Origin: Liolophura sinensis
Taxonomy: Eukaryota > Mollusca > Polyplacophora > Chitonida > Chitonidae
Assembly (NCBI RefSeq): GCF_032854445.1
Contig: NC_088300.1
Span: 18,049,570 to 18,109,569 of the forward strand
DNA length: 60,000 nucleotides
Reading direction: 5' to 3'
Shown here: positions 11,100 through 22,134 of the stretch, in pieces
How the letters are laid out: each line of letters starts with the position of its first letter
Position numbering within the stretch: position 1 is the first letter of the stretch
Notes under the pieces: model-generated
What the model was told of the DNA's origin: nothing
Databases searched by the model: none
Seen by the model: only the letters and a program-made list of their open reading frames with translations
Translations under genes and position numbers: made by a program

Positions 11100-12490
11100 T
11101 CATCTTAATCACCCCAGCCTATGTATCTCATGTGTAAGCAAGGCCTCGCTCACCCTCGACGGTCGTTCACGAACCACACAGCATGCCGGGAAAACAACAG
11201 CTCCTGTAATCAAATTGTTTCCCAAGATCACACCTGTTCTGTGCCATTGATCAGTCAACAGAAAGAACGGTATCTTACAGTGCACACCTTTTGGCGGAGT
11301 GGCAATCTGCATGACACAGCCTACGAGGTCAGCTAAACAGTTTTTGACAGTCTGGTCGACTTGTTCCTACATATGCAGTACGTAGGGCCTATTTTCCGTA
11401 TCAATTAACCCTGCTTTACGGACACGGCTAACAATACACCATGACAGACATATTATTTATTGTGATACACAAATAGCAAGGTTGTGACACCTCTTCTCTC
11501 GCAGGCAAGCGCTCGTGGCACACAGAAGTGAGTCATTCGGATGTTCCTGACTTATAATTATCCCAGTTTTATCACATGTTACCAAATATAAATTATCTAT
11601 ATTATAGGGATAATTGCTCTTATTCTGTGTTAACATATGAAGAGGTACAGGCTACGTATATGTACTAAGGTAGAGTAAATCATTCTTATTACATCATTTC
11701 TTATTATGTATGCCATCAATCGATAATCCCTCAGCGATTCCGTCAGTTCTGTGGTTGCCAGTGTATTGTTGCAGCGAGCGAAAATCCTTCTAGCAGACCG
11801 TTGTTATGATTCCTAATACATAACCCAACACCAGGAAGCTTTACATATTCATGTCTTAGACACTTCATGTCCAAAGGCGTGATTGAAAACTTTAACGAGA
11901 ACTTTTTCTTTATTTAAGTATTTCAATACAACCTTCTTAAAAAGCGTTATCAGCATATCTAGTCGTGAGCTGAGTTTTAAATGAAGAAACTTGGGGAGAA
12001 CGCTTTGCATGTTTTTGGTTTCTTGCATAATCCACACGTGATTAATTGATGGCTTGATAGATTAATTGACCCGCGTGTACAGACATGCAAACTAATTGTT
12101 TGCTATGACAAAAGAAAAATCGTAATGGTTGTCTTTGATTCGCCTTATCCACAGAGTTGTCTATCAACTACACAGTAATTAACCTTGCACTTGAGGTTAG
12201 AGCCGAGTAAGTCTTTTATGAAACTCATCATGTCGCCGTATGCAAAGAGTTTAAACACTGTTAAATCCATTTATGAAAAGCAAAGCTTTGATCATTTTTG
12301 CTTTTTGAAACGTAGTCAAAATACACAATATTTCAAAAAAAAATATAATAATACCGCTGTAAGGAGCAAGGCTGACTTACGGACGTTGCATGAGGAAGTG
12401 TAAACATTCTTGATGCATTTATATGGAGAGGAACTGCAAGCTCTTTCTCTCTCTAGGACATAATATAAAAATTTTTATATTATTTTAAAG
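11100..12490. other. No gene seen
   Basis: AT-rich intergenic or intronic sequence with only short chance frames. Confidence 0.5.
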
Positions 12491-12499
12491 ACATTTCTG

Positions 12500-12760
12500 A
12501 TGTTAACAATCTTGAAATCCTTATTTGCTAACCTTTTGTTGATACAGGTGAGTCATGCCAACAAAATGTGTTTAGCAGATCATCAAGGTCAAGAAGATAT
12601 AATTCCAGAAATGCTTAATAAAGGTTATATCCATTCAGAGTTTTCTGAATTACCGTGTACCTGGCACAGTGCAGAGATGACCTGTCCACATGGGCGTGGC
12701 CTAAGAAACTTGACGGATACCACCCTTTCGCGTCGTCGGCATCAGCCAGACCTGATTTAA
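12500..12760 (+). CDS. Candidate secreted small protein or signal-peptide exon
   Basis: The ATG at 12500 starts MLTILKSLFANLLLIQVSHA, which has the basic, hydrophobic and small-residue parts of a signal peptide with a likely cut after S-H-A. The unspliced frame continues to 86 residues with three cysteines and ends at TAA in 12758-12760. A strong donor, ACAG|GTGAGTC, sits at 12548, so this may instead be a first exon of 16 codons. An in-frame TAA lies upstream. The product is not recognised. One open frame of this size in 60 kb can arise by chance. Confidence 0.22.
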   Translation: MLTILKSLFANLLLIQVSHANKMCLADHQGQEDIIPEMLNKGYIHSEFSELPCTWHSAEMTCPHGRGLRNLTDTTLSRRRHQPDLI

Positions 12761-13317
12761 CATGTGAAGGCACAGACAGACAATTCCTTGAGGTCAGTTC
12801 GCTTGCTTCCTGATATGAGTTCAGATGGCCACAAAAAAACGTCACTAGAACAGGAACTAGTGTAAAATGCTGACTCGATGGGCAAATACCTTCACCCAAA
12901 TCTCTTCTCTCTCAACAAATACGTGGAGAGAAACTAATTGGGTGTCGTGCAAACGGCAGCGGGCAGTCAATGAGTCAAACAGAAGTATGTTAAGAGGGAC
13001 AGAGCTTACCGTGGAGACTGTAGCGTCAAGAAACTGGGCTATGCCCACTCTGGGTTCCTCAACAGACAGGCACAATCAATGACCCGTATTTACAGTGTCT
13101 GTCAAGTGAAAATTAATCGTAAAATAGGGAGAACGTATGTCGGCTTCAACGTTAAACATTACGGAAGGTCTGTGCGCCGAATTATCTAAGGATTTCGACC
13201 GGATTAACGATGAAAGATCTGGCAAGTTAAACACGTTTTGCGAAAGCGCAAGAGAGTAGCCATAGCATGATACAGTATTTAAACCAGTCATGTATAAGGA
13301 GACGGATTAACCCATAT

Positions 13318-13327
13318 ATATATTAAC

Positions 13328-13403
<76 letters not shown>
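13318..13403. repeat. (AT)n microsatellite
   Basis: About 40 AT units, preceded by a short duplicated TTAACCCATATATAT. Confidence 0.97.
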
Positions 13404-13405
<2 letters not shown>

Positions 13406-13949
13406 CACATTTGTTTGCTTGTTTATTTGTAATCTTACGCCACACTCAATACAAATTTTTGTAGGAATTTCACGATTTTGAAGGCAGTCAGCTTTACGGG
13501 TATAGAAAACCTGTACTAAACGGGCTTAGGAAACAACCACACTTGATCGACACTTTATCCTGTTCTTCTGTAATATGGACCTACGGTACCATACAGGTGT
13601 GGATTTGGAAAAGTGATGCGAATGTTTCACAAATGAAGCATACTTGATATACCATTCCACTACGAAGAAAACAGAACAAAAAATATATTGAACGCATACT
13701 GTATAAGTGTGGGAACGATGTCCTATTAGATGTAGCTCTCATGATAATGACCAAAGGCAAAACGTAGCAACAAAGAAAAAGATAAGTCTGAATCGACGTT
13801 CGTAACCAGCCGCCAAACATAATGGACGTTTTATGTTAATAATCGCAAGTAGGCATTCATAAATTCACTAATATACACCGCTGGCAACTATCAGGCCTTT
13901 AACCAGTGAGACCGCGCTTGCTGTATAGGTTGCGACTTTAAGTTAGGAT

Positions 13950-14158
13950 CTCACCAATGCGGTCGCTGTAAGTTCAAGTCCAGCTCATGCTGGCTTCCTC
14001 TCCGGTCGTAGGTGGGAAGGTCTACCAGCAACCTGCGGATGGTCGTGGGTTTCCCCTGGACTCTGCCCGGTTTCCTCCCACCATAATGCTGGCCGCCGTC
14101 GTATAAGTGAAATATTCTTGAGTACGGCGTAAAACACCAATCAAATAAATAAATTAAC
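13950..14158 (+). mobile_element. SINE, 5-prime truncated copy
   Basis: The copy starts inside the tRNA-like head (CTCACCAATGCGGTC) and has a box-B-like AAGTTCAAGTCC. Its central part reads GGGTTTCCCCTGG and CCCGGTTTCCTCCCACC, and its tail is GAGTACGGCGTAAAAC with a short (AAAT)n end. The GGTTTCCTCCCAC wording resembles the conserved core of V-type SINEs; that link is from memory. Three more copies lie in the window. Confidence 0.75.
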
Positions 14159-14159
14159 A

Positions 14160-15400
14160 AATTTAAGTTAGGAGGTAGGCCTACCAGACGAAGGTTGGAT
14201 GTTCACTTCGAGACATACATACGGTTTTATAATCAGTCAGCTTTGTACTATTTGGATAGCCGCTTATTATTTGGGGAATAAACCAAGTACTCCATGCTGA
14301 ACCCGGTGTCAGTATAATGTGATTGAGTGTGGTGTTGTACTCAATGTTTTCGGCATGGCGTTTTCAGTAAGGCACCACGATAAATATGTTGGGAATGAGA
14401 TCGGCTTGTTGCAAGTATCGAGACACCGTCATGATATGACGAATTTTGTTAAAAGTGACCTCAAATCACAAACATACAAATCAAAGGTTTTCGTATTATG
14501 TAAGAGGTAAGAACCTCTGTTATATTGTTCACATCTGGCACCTAGTCTTTGACAAGTATAACATTCTGCTCGATATTTGTACTAATGTGGTACCCTGTAT
14601 ATGGATGGAAATTATTTCACGCGTTACACAATCTCATCTCGTATTTTACAGTTACCATTAACGTGCAGAGGTCATAAAGCTAACGAAACTGTGAATTTCT
14701 GTGAGATTCAGTGATAGATTCAACAAATCTTATAAATAATTTACATGTTTTGTCACTAGGGAATGTGAATGTACGGAGGCCATCCCGACAATCACAATAT
14801 ATCAAGCAATTTGATTCGTAAAACCAACTTCTTTTAATGCACAAAACAAAATGAATTGTGATTTTTTTTTCATCGTTCATCTGGAAAAAGTTTGACAATT
14901 AATATCGTGGACATTAATAATTGACGAACTAAAAGGTGATGTTTTTCATACTTTTTAAAACTGATACATCGACTGATACACTATACATATGCACTTTTAG
15001 GCCTATATTATCGACCATCGATAGACGGTCTGGACCTTTTCGCACCTCCTCGCTGTGAAGAGGTTCACTCCAAGCCCGAACGCTGTCGTAAGATAGTTAC
15101 GTGGAAATGTCAAGACTGTATCAATTAACCTCTTTGTGTCATCTTGTTTAATCGAAATCAAGCATGGTGCTTACTCAGTCGATATCAGGAAAGAAGACCT
15201 TTAAACTCAACAGAAACTACTCCTTCATTTTAGACCCACTAAATCGAAGAACTGATAATTAAACAACTACATGGAATGTAGAGAGTGAAATGCTCTTTCC
15301 TAACAGATACAGGAAAAATCGTTCTTTTTAATCAATAGCACATTCTTTGCCTGAAGCAACTTCTTAAGACAGTGAAAGAAAAATGTAGCCATAGGTCATC
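14160..15400. other. No gene seen apart from a possible acceptor
   Basis: On the minus strand a strong acceptor (TTTTTCCTGTATCTGTTAG at 15300) could follow the 15409-15478 exon. The frame in phase would end after 19 codons at 15239. Otherwise featureless. Confidence 0.4.
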
Positions 15401-15408
15401 ACACTTAC

Positions 15409-15478
15409 CTTATCTCACTGTCAGGATAGGCTGGAAACTCCCCTCGGGCCTTCGCTCCCTTTGGGCCGATAGCTGCGC
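15409..15478 (-). other. Probable spliced exon of 70 nt (5-prime UTR of the receptor, or coding exon of an unknown gene)
   Basis: On the minus strand a pyrimidine tract ending TCTCGTTTCCAG precedes the exon, and GATAAG|GTAAGTG follows it. Both sites are strong. One frame is open throughout (two bases, 22 codons, two bases) and contains GPKGAKARGEFPAYPDSEI. It is in phase with the exon at 15703-15818, whose donor leaves one base (G). I do not recognise the peptide. It lies 5 kb upstream of the receptor on the same strand, so it could equally be a non-coding leader exon. Confidence 0.4.
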
Positions 15479-15702
15479 CTGGAAACGAGAGGGAAACCCG
15501 CGTTAGACGCTGTATTGATTTTAACAGTATAGCGCTTGTGCAATATTTAAGGTTTTCCTTGTCTATCATGTGTAATCGATGACAGTTTTGAAGGTAGTCC
15601 TTCGATGAGTGCTATCCCTTCAGCCTGCTGACAAAGCCACAGGCTGTCTTATCATCCCAGTATAGGCCATTTAATGTTATTACACTTTAGATCATACCTT
15701 AC

Positions 15703-15818
15703 CTATTTTACCTATCAATAATCTATCTGGTTTAATGGAAGTTCTCGTTCGCTGGTGAATTCCCTGTAGACGGTTTATGGTGGGAATGGCTATTACTTCC
15801 TCATACAGTATGTATACC
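15703..15818 (-). other. Probable spliced exon, open reading frame, unrecognised
   Basis: On the minus strand the acceptor has a strong tract (CTTTTTCTGTACAG). Two donors nine bases apart keep the same phase: ATAG|GTAAAA at 15712 and AATAG|GTAAGG at 15703. The frame between is open and protein-like, containing YEEVIAIPTINRLQ and SIKPDRLLI. The same frame stays open to about 15920, so a longer exon from a weaker acceptor at 15907 is possible. Its phase fits the exon at 15409-15478. No family is recognised. Either it is a leader exon of the receptor or part of a separate minus-strand gene. Confidence 0.35.
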
Positions 15819-15909
15819 CTGTACAGAAAAAGTTTGGTGTATTCATTCTGTATACTGAAGTCATATAAAGATGAAAGATTATGCTGTTTCAGGAGAAGAT
15901 ATTTCTGCT

Positions 15910-17119
15910 GAATCAGTGGCAATTACAACCTGATGGTGGTGAAAAATCAGTGAAGGAGGAAATGTCATTTGCAATACTCTCTTTAAGCAATGCACTGTGT
16001 ACAAAAACTACACAAGATGTGTACGACAGGCCATATTAGTTGTAAACAAATTTGCACAGGGAAATTAATGTGTACGTTTCATACATCATCTTTATGTAAC
16101 TACATTTTTAATGGGTACCAAATTGTGTATCTGTGATACACATCTTGTTTACATCGCGAGGTACACAAACACGTGTACAAAGCGAGACACATTTGCTTCA
16201 TTAGAGTATGCAGTGTAAACAACAGAGATGCCCCACAAGAATTGGTAATACTAGATTTCAAATCCATATCAGCCACACATGCATTTCCAAAGGGCCTTGG
16301 TAGGGGTGAGCAAGAAATGAAAGAGGAACTGTTTACTCACAGGGTATTCTGGGCGAAATAAACACAGACCACGTGAACTTTAACTGAGGAAAATGCCCCC
16401 AATGAAGTTATTATTAAACTAAGATTATACTTCACAGCATTAAAGTGCTGAGAGACGACCATTTTCGTTCAAAAGCCAAGACAGATTTTTTTCTAGATTG
16501 TATGGAATATTCCATTTCCGTCATTGATAAATTAGGTCTAACAAGACGACAGAAGTGTTCTTGAATTGGGATATTTTATTATATAAAGTGTCATTAAATT
16601 TTAAATGGATGTTGTGTAAACATGTTTAGCACCTTGATGAAGTGATTTTGTGAATGCATATCACAACACAATGTAAATTTAATCGAACAGAGAATTCTGT
16701 CGTTTTGTCAGAAGATCTGATTAATATATAACTTTCTGGCCATACATTGGAAGTTGGTGCATTTTTCTTCTCTTGGAACATTTAGTGCAAAATTATTTAC
16801 TAAAGTGTTTCTCAACTATGATAAAATTGTGTTCACGAACGAATAACAGTTCATAAATTCTTTTGAATAACATAGTTATATTGCGATATTTTTCTCTCTC
16901 TCCTTTCCTGTAAATAAGTTAGTTAATGTTCAACTGCACGTGCTCTACAAGGAATGTCTGCTGTCGTAAAACTATTTCAACCAAGAAATACCAATCTTTC
17001 AGATAACCTTTGTATATTCGATGCTCAATGATGAAATTTTCTGCGAGCATATCTTGTATGTTATGTGTGACTAAGCCTTTTATAAACCCGGACATAATTC
17101 AATGAAAAACTGTGAAATT
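15910..17119. other. No gene seen
   Basis: AT-rich. A 43-nt minus-strand exon-like segment near 16342-16384 (TTTTCCTCAG to GTGAGTAA) does not match neighbouring phases. Confidence 0.5.
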
Positions 17120-17125
17120 TTTATT
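17120..17125 (-). terminator. Possible polyadenylation signal for the ChtBD2-like gene
   Basis: AATAAA on the minus strand, about 145 bases past the TGA of the terminal exon at 17270. The position is normal for a short 3-prime UTR, but the hexamer is common by chance in AT-rich DNA. Confidence 0.3.
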
Positions 17126-17269
17126 AGCACGTGTTTTAGGTGTAATGTATCAGTGGAAATACACCTTTCCCAACTGTTATTTAGTATGTAACTGATACAA
17201 TAATAACAGGACGCTAATGTGCTTATAGCAAATTAGAAGAACAGGCATGGTCACGTAAACAATTTACTA

Positions 17270-17406
17270 TCATGAATTGTTTGTTACAGTTACAATAAGT
17301 GGCCCACAGTCGGGGAAGACACTGCCAGATGAGATGTCAAGTTTCGTGCCAGCGGCGTGGCATTTCACCGTGTCATTGATACAGGTGGAATAATACTGAC
17401 ACCGAC
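17270..17406 (-). CDS. Terminal exon with C-terminal part of a chitin-binding Peritrophin-A (ChtBD2)-like domain
   Basis: The acceptor on the minus strand is TTTACTAATTACTATAG|GT, with a TACTAAT-type branch site. The exon gives 44 residues, then TGA. The peptide has RCQYYSTC, then a cysteine six residues on, GTKLDISSG and FPDC. The C-x5-C with paired tyrosines, followed by G-T-x-L-D-x-x-S-G, is the signature of ChtBD2 domains, which bind chitin outside the cell. An N-D-T sequon lies between the third and fourth cysteines. The fifth canonical cysteine is not evident, so five rather than six are seen in the whole domain. A phase-1 entry matches the exon at 21973-22036. Base composition is more GC-rich than the flanks. 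Confidence 0.55.
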
Positions 17407-18184
17407 CTATAGTAATTAGTAAACGATAGACACAGTTTATAGCGCAATGCCCATGGTAGGGGATGCAATAAAGGCAACGCCTACGGCTTGTTTTCATAGA
17501 CTGTATGATTATAGTCACGTGTATACGAAAGTTGTCCACTTGCAGATCCTTTCCTTTCATTCATGTAGGGTTCGTGTTTATTTTCCACGCAATGCCGGAT
17601 TAATCATTGTTCACTTGTTTGTAATACATGAGTACTGCGTCACGAGCTCGAGCTTAAATCGTCAAAGCAAGAATCAGAAATGAACAATAGACTATGCAAC
17701 TTTGGTTCGAAGGCTGTAAAGGTTCCCCATTCCTTCGTGAAACAGAGACTTGTGTTTATCTGTTCAGGATCAGGGGAACCTTGGATTCATCTTTAGAGCT
17801 CAAGCCATGTTCAGATACACATAAACGACTCACGCCCAAGAACATTCAATTATTCCCAGTTCATATCATCTTCTGAAGTCGGACTGGCATTTAAACATGC
17901 ACATATTTTACGTAAAGTTTTGGAAAAGCAGACAGGCCATATCCACGATTAACATATATGATACATATATACCACTGTCAGTTTGTGTCGATTTCTCTCA
18001 GTCAAACAATGTATACATGTTTGAGATTTCATGTTACTTTCCTCATAATTAAACGACGGACTCTACAGACAATATCTGCGATAAAATGTATGTTACCGTT
18101 TACAATGACAAGATTGAGAAGAACATTTTACAGTGGATCGTTGCATTGATTCGCATTGCATAATGACATGTCGCTTCACAAGTC

Positions 18185-18460
18185 ACAATGAAATATTGCC
18201 GATGAATGACGTCACACTTTCAATGAGATATGGGTGACATCTATACGTTACATCATACTTCTCAATATGATACCGTAAGTGAGATATATACTTCACAGTA
18301 CCTGATGAGATATCGTTACACTTTCCAAAGAAATATCAGTGATATGTGTACGTAACGCCACACTTATCAATATGATACCGTAAGTGAGATCTCTGATAGA
18401 CAGTTCCCCATGAGATACCGTCACAGCTTTTCAAAGGGATATCTGGAATATGTGTACACG
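18185..18460. repeat. 105-bp degenerate tandem repeat, about 2.5 units
   Basis: CAATATGATACCGTAAGTGA recurs at 18263 and 18368. Surrounding words (GATATGTGTACGTAACGCCACAC and relatives) repeat with differences. Confidence 0.7.
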
Positions 18461-18589
18461 GCGAGCGGATGAGATTGCAGAACAGTGCACACTATGCACA
18501 AAAAAATAGATAGGCCGTTCTCACAAAGCCAATACACATATCTGACGGTTAAATATTGATGGCTTTAATACCAACTAAAACAAATAAAT

Positions 18590-18940
18590 GAATAAATGTT
18601 TGGGGTTTAACGCGGTACTTCACAATTTTTCAGTCATTTGACGAGGACTCATCATTAGGTGTGTGTACATATATACTGTGCCTTCTTGTAGAAGGGCGAG
18701 TTCGTGACGCCAAAGTGCTGCAGCCACTGAAGCATCATGCACCAGACATGACACCACAACCAGTCACTTTATATTGACACCGGCCCAACCAGTTCTGTTT
18801 CCTTGCCCTGGCCTCTCAGTGCTGAGCGTAAAGCGAGGCAGCAACAAGTAACTTTTTTCAGAGCCTAAAGTCGGGAACAAATTGGGGACACCCGACGTCG
18901 AAGAAGACACTCTAACCATTAGGCCACCGAGGGGGTCTCA
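18590..18940 (-). mobile_element. Second SINE family, full-length-like copy
   Basis: On the minus strand it opens GACCCCCTCGGTGGCCTAAT, then GGTTAGAGTG (box-A-like), and continues through a unique body to GTTTAACGCGG read on the plus strand at the far end. The body word GCCAAAGTGCTGC and the CAGTCATTTGACGAGGA part recur in the copy at 24090-24400. Confidence 0.6.
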
Positions 18941-19640
18941 ACTAAAACTAAAGAGCATAAAGACCACTGCTGTGTATGAATAAAAGTATAAATAATAAAG
19001 TTAGACATTTTCCTCTTACACAATAACGAGCTTGATCTTGATGACACCAATATTCCAAATATCTGACCTGATTTCATATTGCATATATTACATTTAGCAG
19101 AACATTGCCCAGTGCGATGATCGTGAGTCATAAACAATGCATATATAACGTGATATTTAGCTGACGGCATGCCTACATGATTAAGGTGAATAATTAATCA
19201 GTTGTACATGTCACAGCTGACTGAGTTGGTTAGGGTATAGGTCTAGGCGTTAACAAATCCCCCCTATCTGGTAGGCCAGGAAAAACACAGATAACCATCT
19301 TAGATTCACAATTATACAAATTCTTTAAAACACCTAAGGCTTTCACATTTCACACACATTACTCAATGGATAATATGAACATTCAAGCACCATGTGTGAA
19401 ATAGAACTAAAACAGCAATGGATTCCAAAATGCATTACAGATGGATCAGAAACCAGGCACCACAACCCAGACGCTTGAGTCATTCTGTCTGCGCATTTCA
19501 GAAATTTGAAATTTGTTGCAGTTTTAATACTATATGTGTTCCACCCATGACGCTGATATTTTTATGATACGCGTCTAATACCCATTAAATAATGTGTGGG
19601 AAATATCAAGGTCATACATTTAACGAACTTTGAATAATTA

Positions 19641-19725
19641 CGTATTTAAGTCGGTCACATTAAATATACAGACAGGATAGTAACATTGCCAAGAACTCTG
19701 GCCCGAACAGCCACCTGTACAGCTG
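19641..19725 (+). promoter_or_regulatory. Possible promoter and non-coding first exon of a nested plus-strand gene
   Basis: A TATA-like TATTTAAG lies near 19642. About 50-80 bases on, the sequence ends in a strong donor, CAGCTG|GTAAGTAA at 19726. An acceptor (ATATTGCAG) 150 bases downstream precedes the ATG at 19883. This is the layout of a short leader exon, but no transcript evidence is available. Confidence 0.2.
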
Positions 19726-19882
19726 GTAAGTAAACTTGATGACGTTATGTCGCGTGGGTGACCACCGACAGTATAAGTTATTTATGACACAGACCTAGGA
19801 GTCAGCGTGTAAATGTCTTATCACACACGCTAGATCGACCAGCACACATATAAAGGTCTGATACCATGAATATTGCAGGTTT

Positions 19883-20079
19883 ATGCCACTAACACTCGGA
19901 CACCATTTACTGGCTGTGCCGGTGGCGCCGCGACTTTCAAGACGAATCAATTTTTCTAGATCGGCAATAATTCGCACAACGGTTACCATTTTGTGCATAG
20001 TTCTACTAGTAGTGCTACTTCCTTCGGGATTCCAAGTGAAGAAAGATGTATTAAGATTCCAGCAACTCTTAAATCAAAA
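19883..20079 (+). CDS. Candidate exon: N-terminus of a type II membrane protein
   Basis: The ATG at 19883 follows an acceptor at 19878 and has an in-frame TGA about 27 bases upstream. It opens 65 codons plus two bases up to a GTATGA donor. Residues 17-31 are strongly basic (RLSRRINFSRSAIIR). Residues 32-46 are hydrophobic (TTVTILCIVLLVVLL), followed by a polar, helix-prone stretch with KKDVLRFQQLLNQK. Positive charges before the segment predict N-in, C-out topology, as in Golgi enzymes. Unspliced, the frame would end at 20138-20140 after 85 residues. The phase (AA|A) fits the next exon. It lies on the opposite strand inside the last intron of the ChtBD2-like gene. No family recognised. Confidence 0.35.
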
Positions 20080-20240
20080 GTATGAATTGCAGGGAAAGTT
20101 TGAGAGTCATTCTTTGTTTAAAAAAAAACAAAAAGGATAAGGCTCTATACCACTTAATGGTGGAACGTCTTCAATCCTTTTACTGAATTTGTTCAAGATA
20201 TAGTGAACACGGTTGAATCAGCTGTGTTCTTTGTCCATAG

Positions 20241-20329
20241 ATCAGAACTTATATGTCTAAGACCAACAGCTTTATGCGGGGATGGAGATTTTATATCGTT
20301 ATTTAACGAGAAAGGTCAGTGGGTTCAAG
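20241..20329 (+). CDS. Candidate internal exon of the nested plus-strand gene
   Basis: A strong acceptor (TGTGTTCTTTGTCCATAG) and a strong donor (GTTCAAG|GTAAGATG) bound 89 nt. The frame that matches the previous exon is open for 29 codons and contains RPTALCGDGDFISLFNEKGQ followed by WVQ. Composition is protein-like (two cysteines, mixed charged residues), but I do not recognise the family. It leaves in phase 1. The other frames have stops or do not match the phase. Confidence 0.35.
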
Positions 20330-20767
20330 GTAAGATGTAGAGAGTTAGAACCAGAGCGGATCTGTTTTCATCGCTGAGTCCCCAGAGACGGATCAAACTG
20401 CTGTCAATATTATACTGGTGTATGTGATTAAATGTAAATCATCTGAGAATAAGGTCAAGTTAGTGACATTTTTATCCCGTCCGGTGTTAGGATAGAAAAC
20501 ACGGCTGGTCAATAGTTGATACACAGTCCCATGGTATAACGGGGAAGAAAGAAGGGAGTTGTGATAACAATGTGAAAAAATATAAGCAGTTTTGTCAGTA
20601 TGTCGAAATAAATATGATCTCAGTGTTCAAGATTAAATATACACTAATATTTTCAAATAAGCACCAAGAGAAAAGGCTTGCTCTGTTGCGAACAAACAAG
20701 CTGATTTGCATATCATGCTGATATTGGAATAAGACAAGTAGTAGCTAAAATGTCGGCACAACCGCTG

Positions 20768-20971
20768 TTTGTTAATTTATTTGAATGATGTTTTTCGCCG
20801 TGCTCAAGAATGTTTCACTTATACGACGGTGGTCAGAATTATGGTGGGAGGAAACCGGGCAGAACAGAGGAAACTCGCGACAATCCGCAAGCTGCTGGCG
20901 GAACTCACAGCGACGGCATTGTTGAGAGCCTTAGCGCCGCCCTGACAGGTTAACCACTCGGCAATGGAACC
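20768..20971 (-). mobile_element. SINE copy, diverged
   Basis: This is the reverse complement of the element at 13950. On the minus strand it has a tRNA-like head (GCCGAGTGGTTAACCTG), CAATGCCGTCGCTGTGAG, the CCCGGTTTCCTCCCACC core, and a tail ending in AAATAAATTAAC. It sits in an intron of the candidate plus-strand gene. Confidence 0.7.
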
Positions 20972-21427
20972 CAAAATAGACACCATTTTATGATTTCTCT
21001 TGAGAATGCTAACAGCTATCCCCATGTTAGGTGTCTGTGCGTTATACATGTCACAGTCAAGCATAATACTAAACGATTCCACGTTTGCTGTTACAATGAC
21101 CATCGTGGATCTATGTGTCGAAATTGACATTCGTATACCAGTTGTCTACCAAAATGGACGTTCCGGGTCAATAATCTCAAGGCCAATTCCCAAAACGACG
21201 TTTCAAGCAAACTGCCGAATTCAAAGTACTAATAAAGTATATAAAGTAGGAAATTAAGACGGAATCAGGTCAATCAGTGATTTTGGAAATACGCAGGGAG
21301 TGTGCACCATGCTAAGATATAAGTTGTCGATAATTAAAGTATGTATCACAGTTGCCAACGCTAAAGTGTCACCTGTGCAGGTCTAACTCCTGCCCATATC
21401 CACGCAGTTCATGTTCTCTTATTTCAG

Positions 21428-21552
21428 TGGGACAAATTTCAATCACCTTCTACGATGAACTCTCGTTTTGGGTAGTTCTAACTCACTATTGCACATGCTC
21501 GTTATTTCGTTATTTCGTTCTTACAAGAGAATTCATATTTTTCCATCACTAG
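21428..21552 (+). CDS. Candidate last exon of the nested plus-strand gene
   Basis: The acceptor TTCTCTTATTTCAG|TG has a good pyrimidine tract and takes phase 1, as the exon at 20241-20329 requires. The frame reads GQISITFYDELSFW and runs to a TAG at 21550. A weak donor (TGG|GTAGTT at 21472) could end the exon earlier. The part after that point is hydrophobic and cysteine-containing and may be intron. The intron before this exon holds a SINE. Confidence 0.22.
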
Positions 21553-21972
21553 AATATTAACATTATTTAACTTGGACTACAGAAGGTCTTTGCATGGCCA
21601 CTAACACATACAGATCTGTCTGCGCAGGAACGCTGTGCCACCACCTCAACCCTAACGGAATCGCTTTGCTTTCTTTGTGAGAGTGTAATGTAAGGTATTC
21701 ATGGCAAGGTTGTGAACGGTTAATAACTGACTTTAATAGTCACCTGAAATTTGGGATTGATTCGCCCCTTGAAGCGAGGTCAGGGTGTCCTAGTAACCTC
21801 GGTTTGGCCGAAAACACCGAGTCTGGGGAATTACTGCTCCTCCACTCCCTTTCCGCTTTTTGATTGACAGCCTCTCTGTATGTCAATATCAGCGAGCTGT
21901 CAAACCTAAGACCTCAACCACGTTTCTTCCGGCCTTCAGCTTCCCTGGTAGATCTCGATGATGTTAGCTCAC

Positions 21973-22036
21973 CACGTTTTTGATGGGACATCACCCCTTT
22001 ATCATATGGACAGTGGGAGATAGATTTAGTTGCCCT
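21973..22036 (-). CDS. Exon with first half of the ChtBD2-like domain
   Basis: On the minus strand the acceptor is CAGTTTTCCTTGAATACAG|AG and the donor ACGTG|GTGAGC. The exon is 64 nt, entering in phase 0 and leaving in phase 1. It encodes RATKSISHCPYDKGVMSHQK plus R and a split G. Joined to the exon at 17270-17406 it gives C-x14-C-x5-C-x6-C-x17-C. The G-V-M-S-H before the second cysteine resembles the G-x-Y-x-H/P-x segment of Peritrophin-A domains. This cross-exon agreement in spacing and phase is the main reason to accept both exons. Confidence 0.5.
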
Positions 22037-22134
22037 CTGTATTCAAGGAAAACTGAACATAGTCTCCACTATCAGTCCTATCTGAGTATAATCATGGATT
22101 TTCCAGACAACACCATAGCTTTTCTAGGTACACA

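Noticed and set aside
15239-15299. Terminal exon following 15409-15478
   Set aside because: The acceptor is strong, but it would add only 19 residues after a 109-base intron with no meaning I can see. It cannot be told apart from a chance site.
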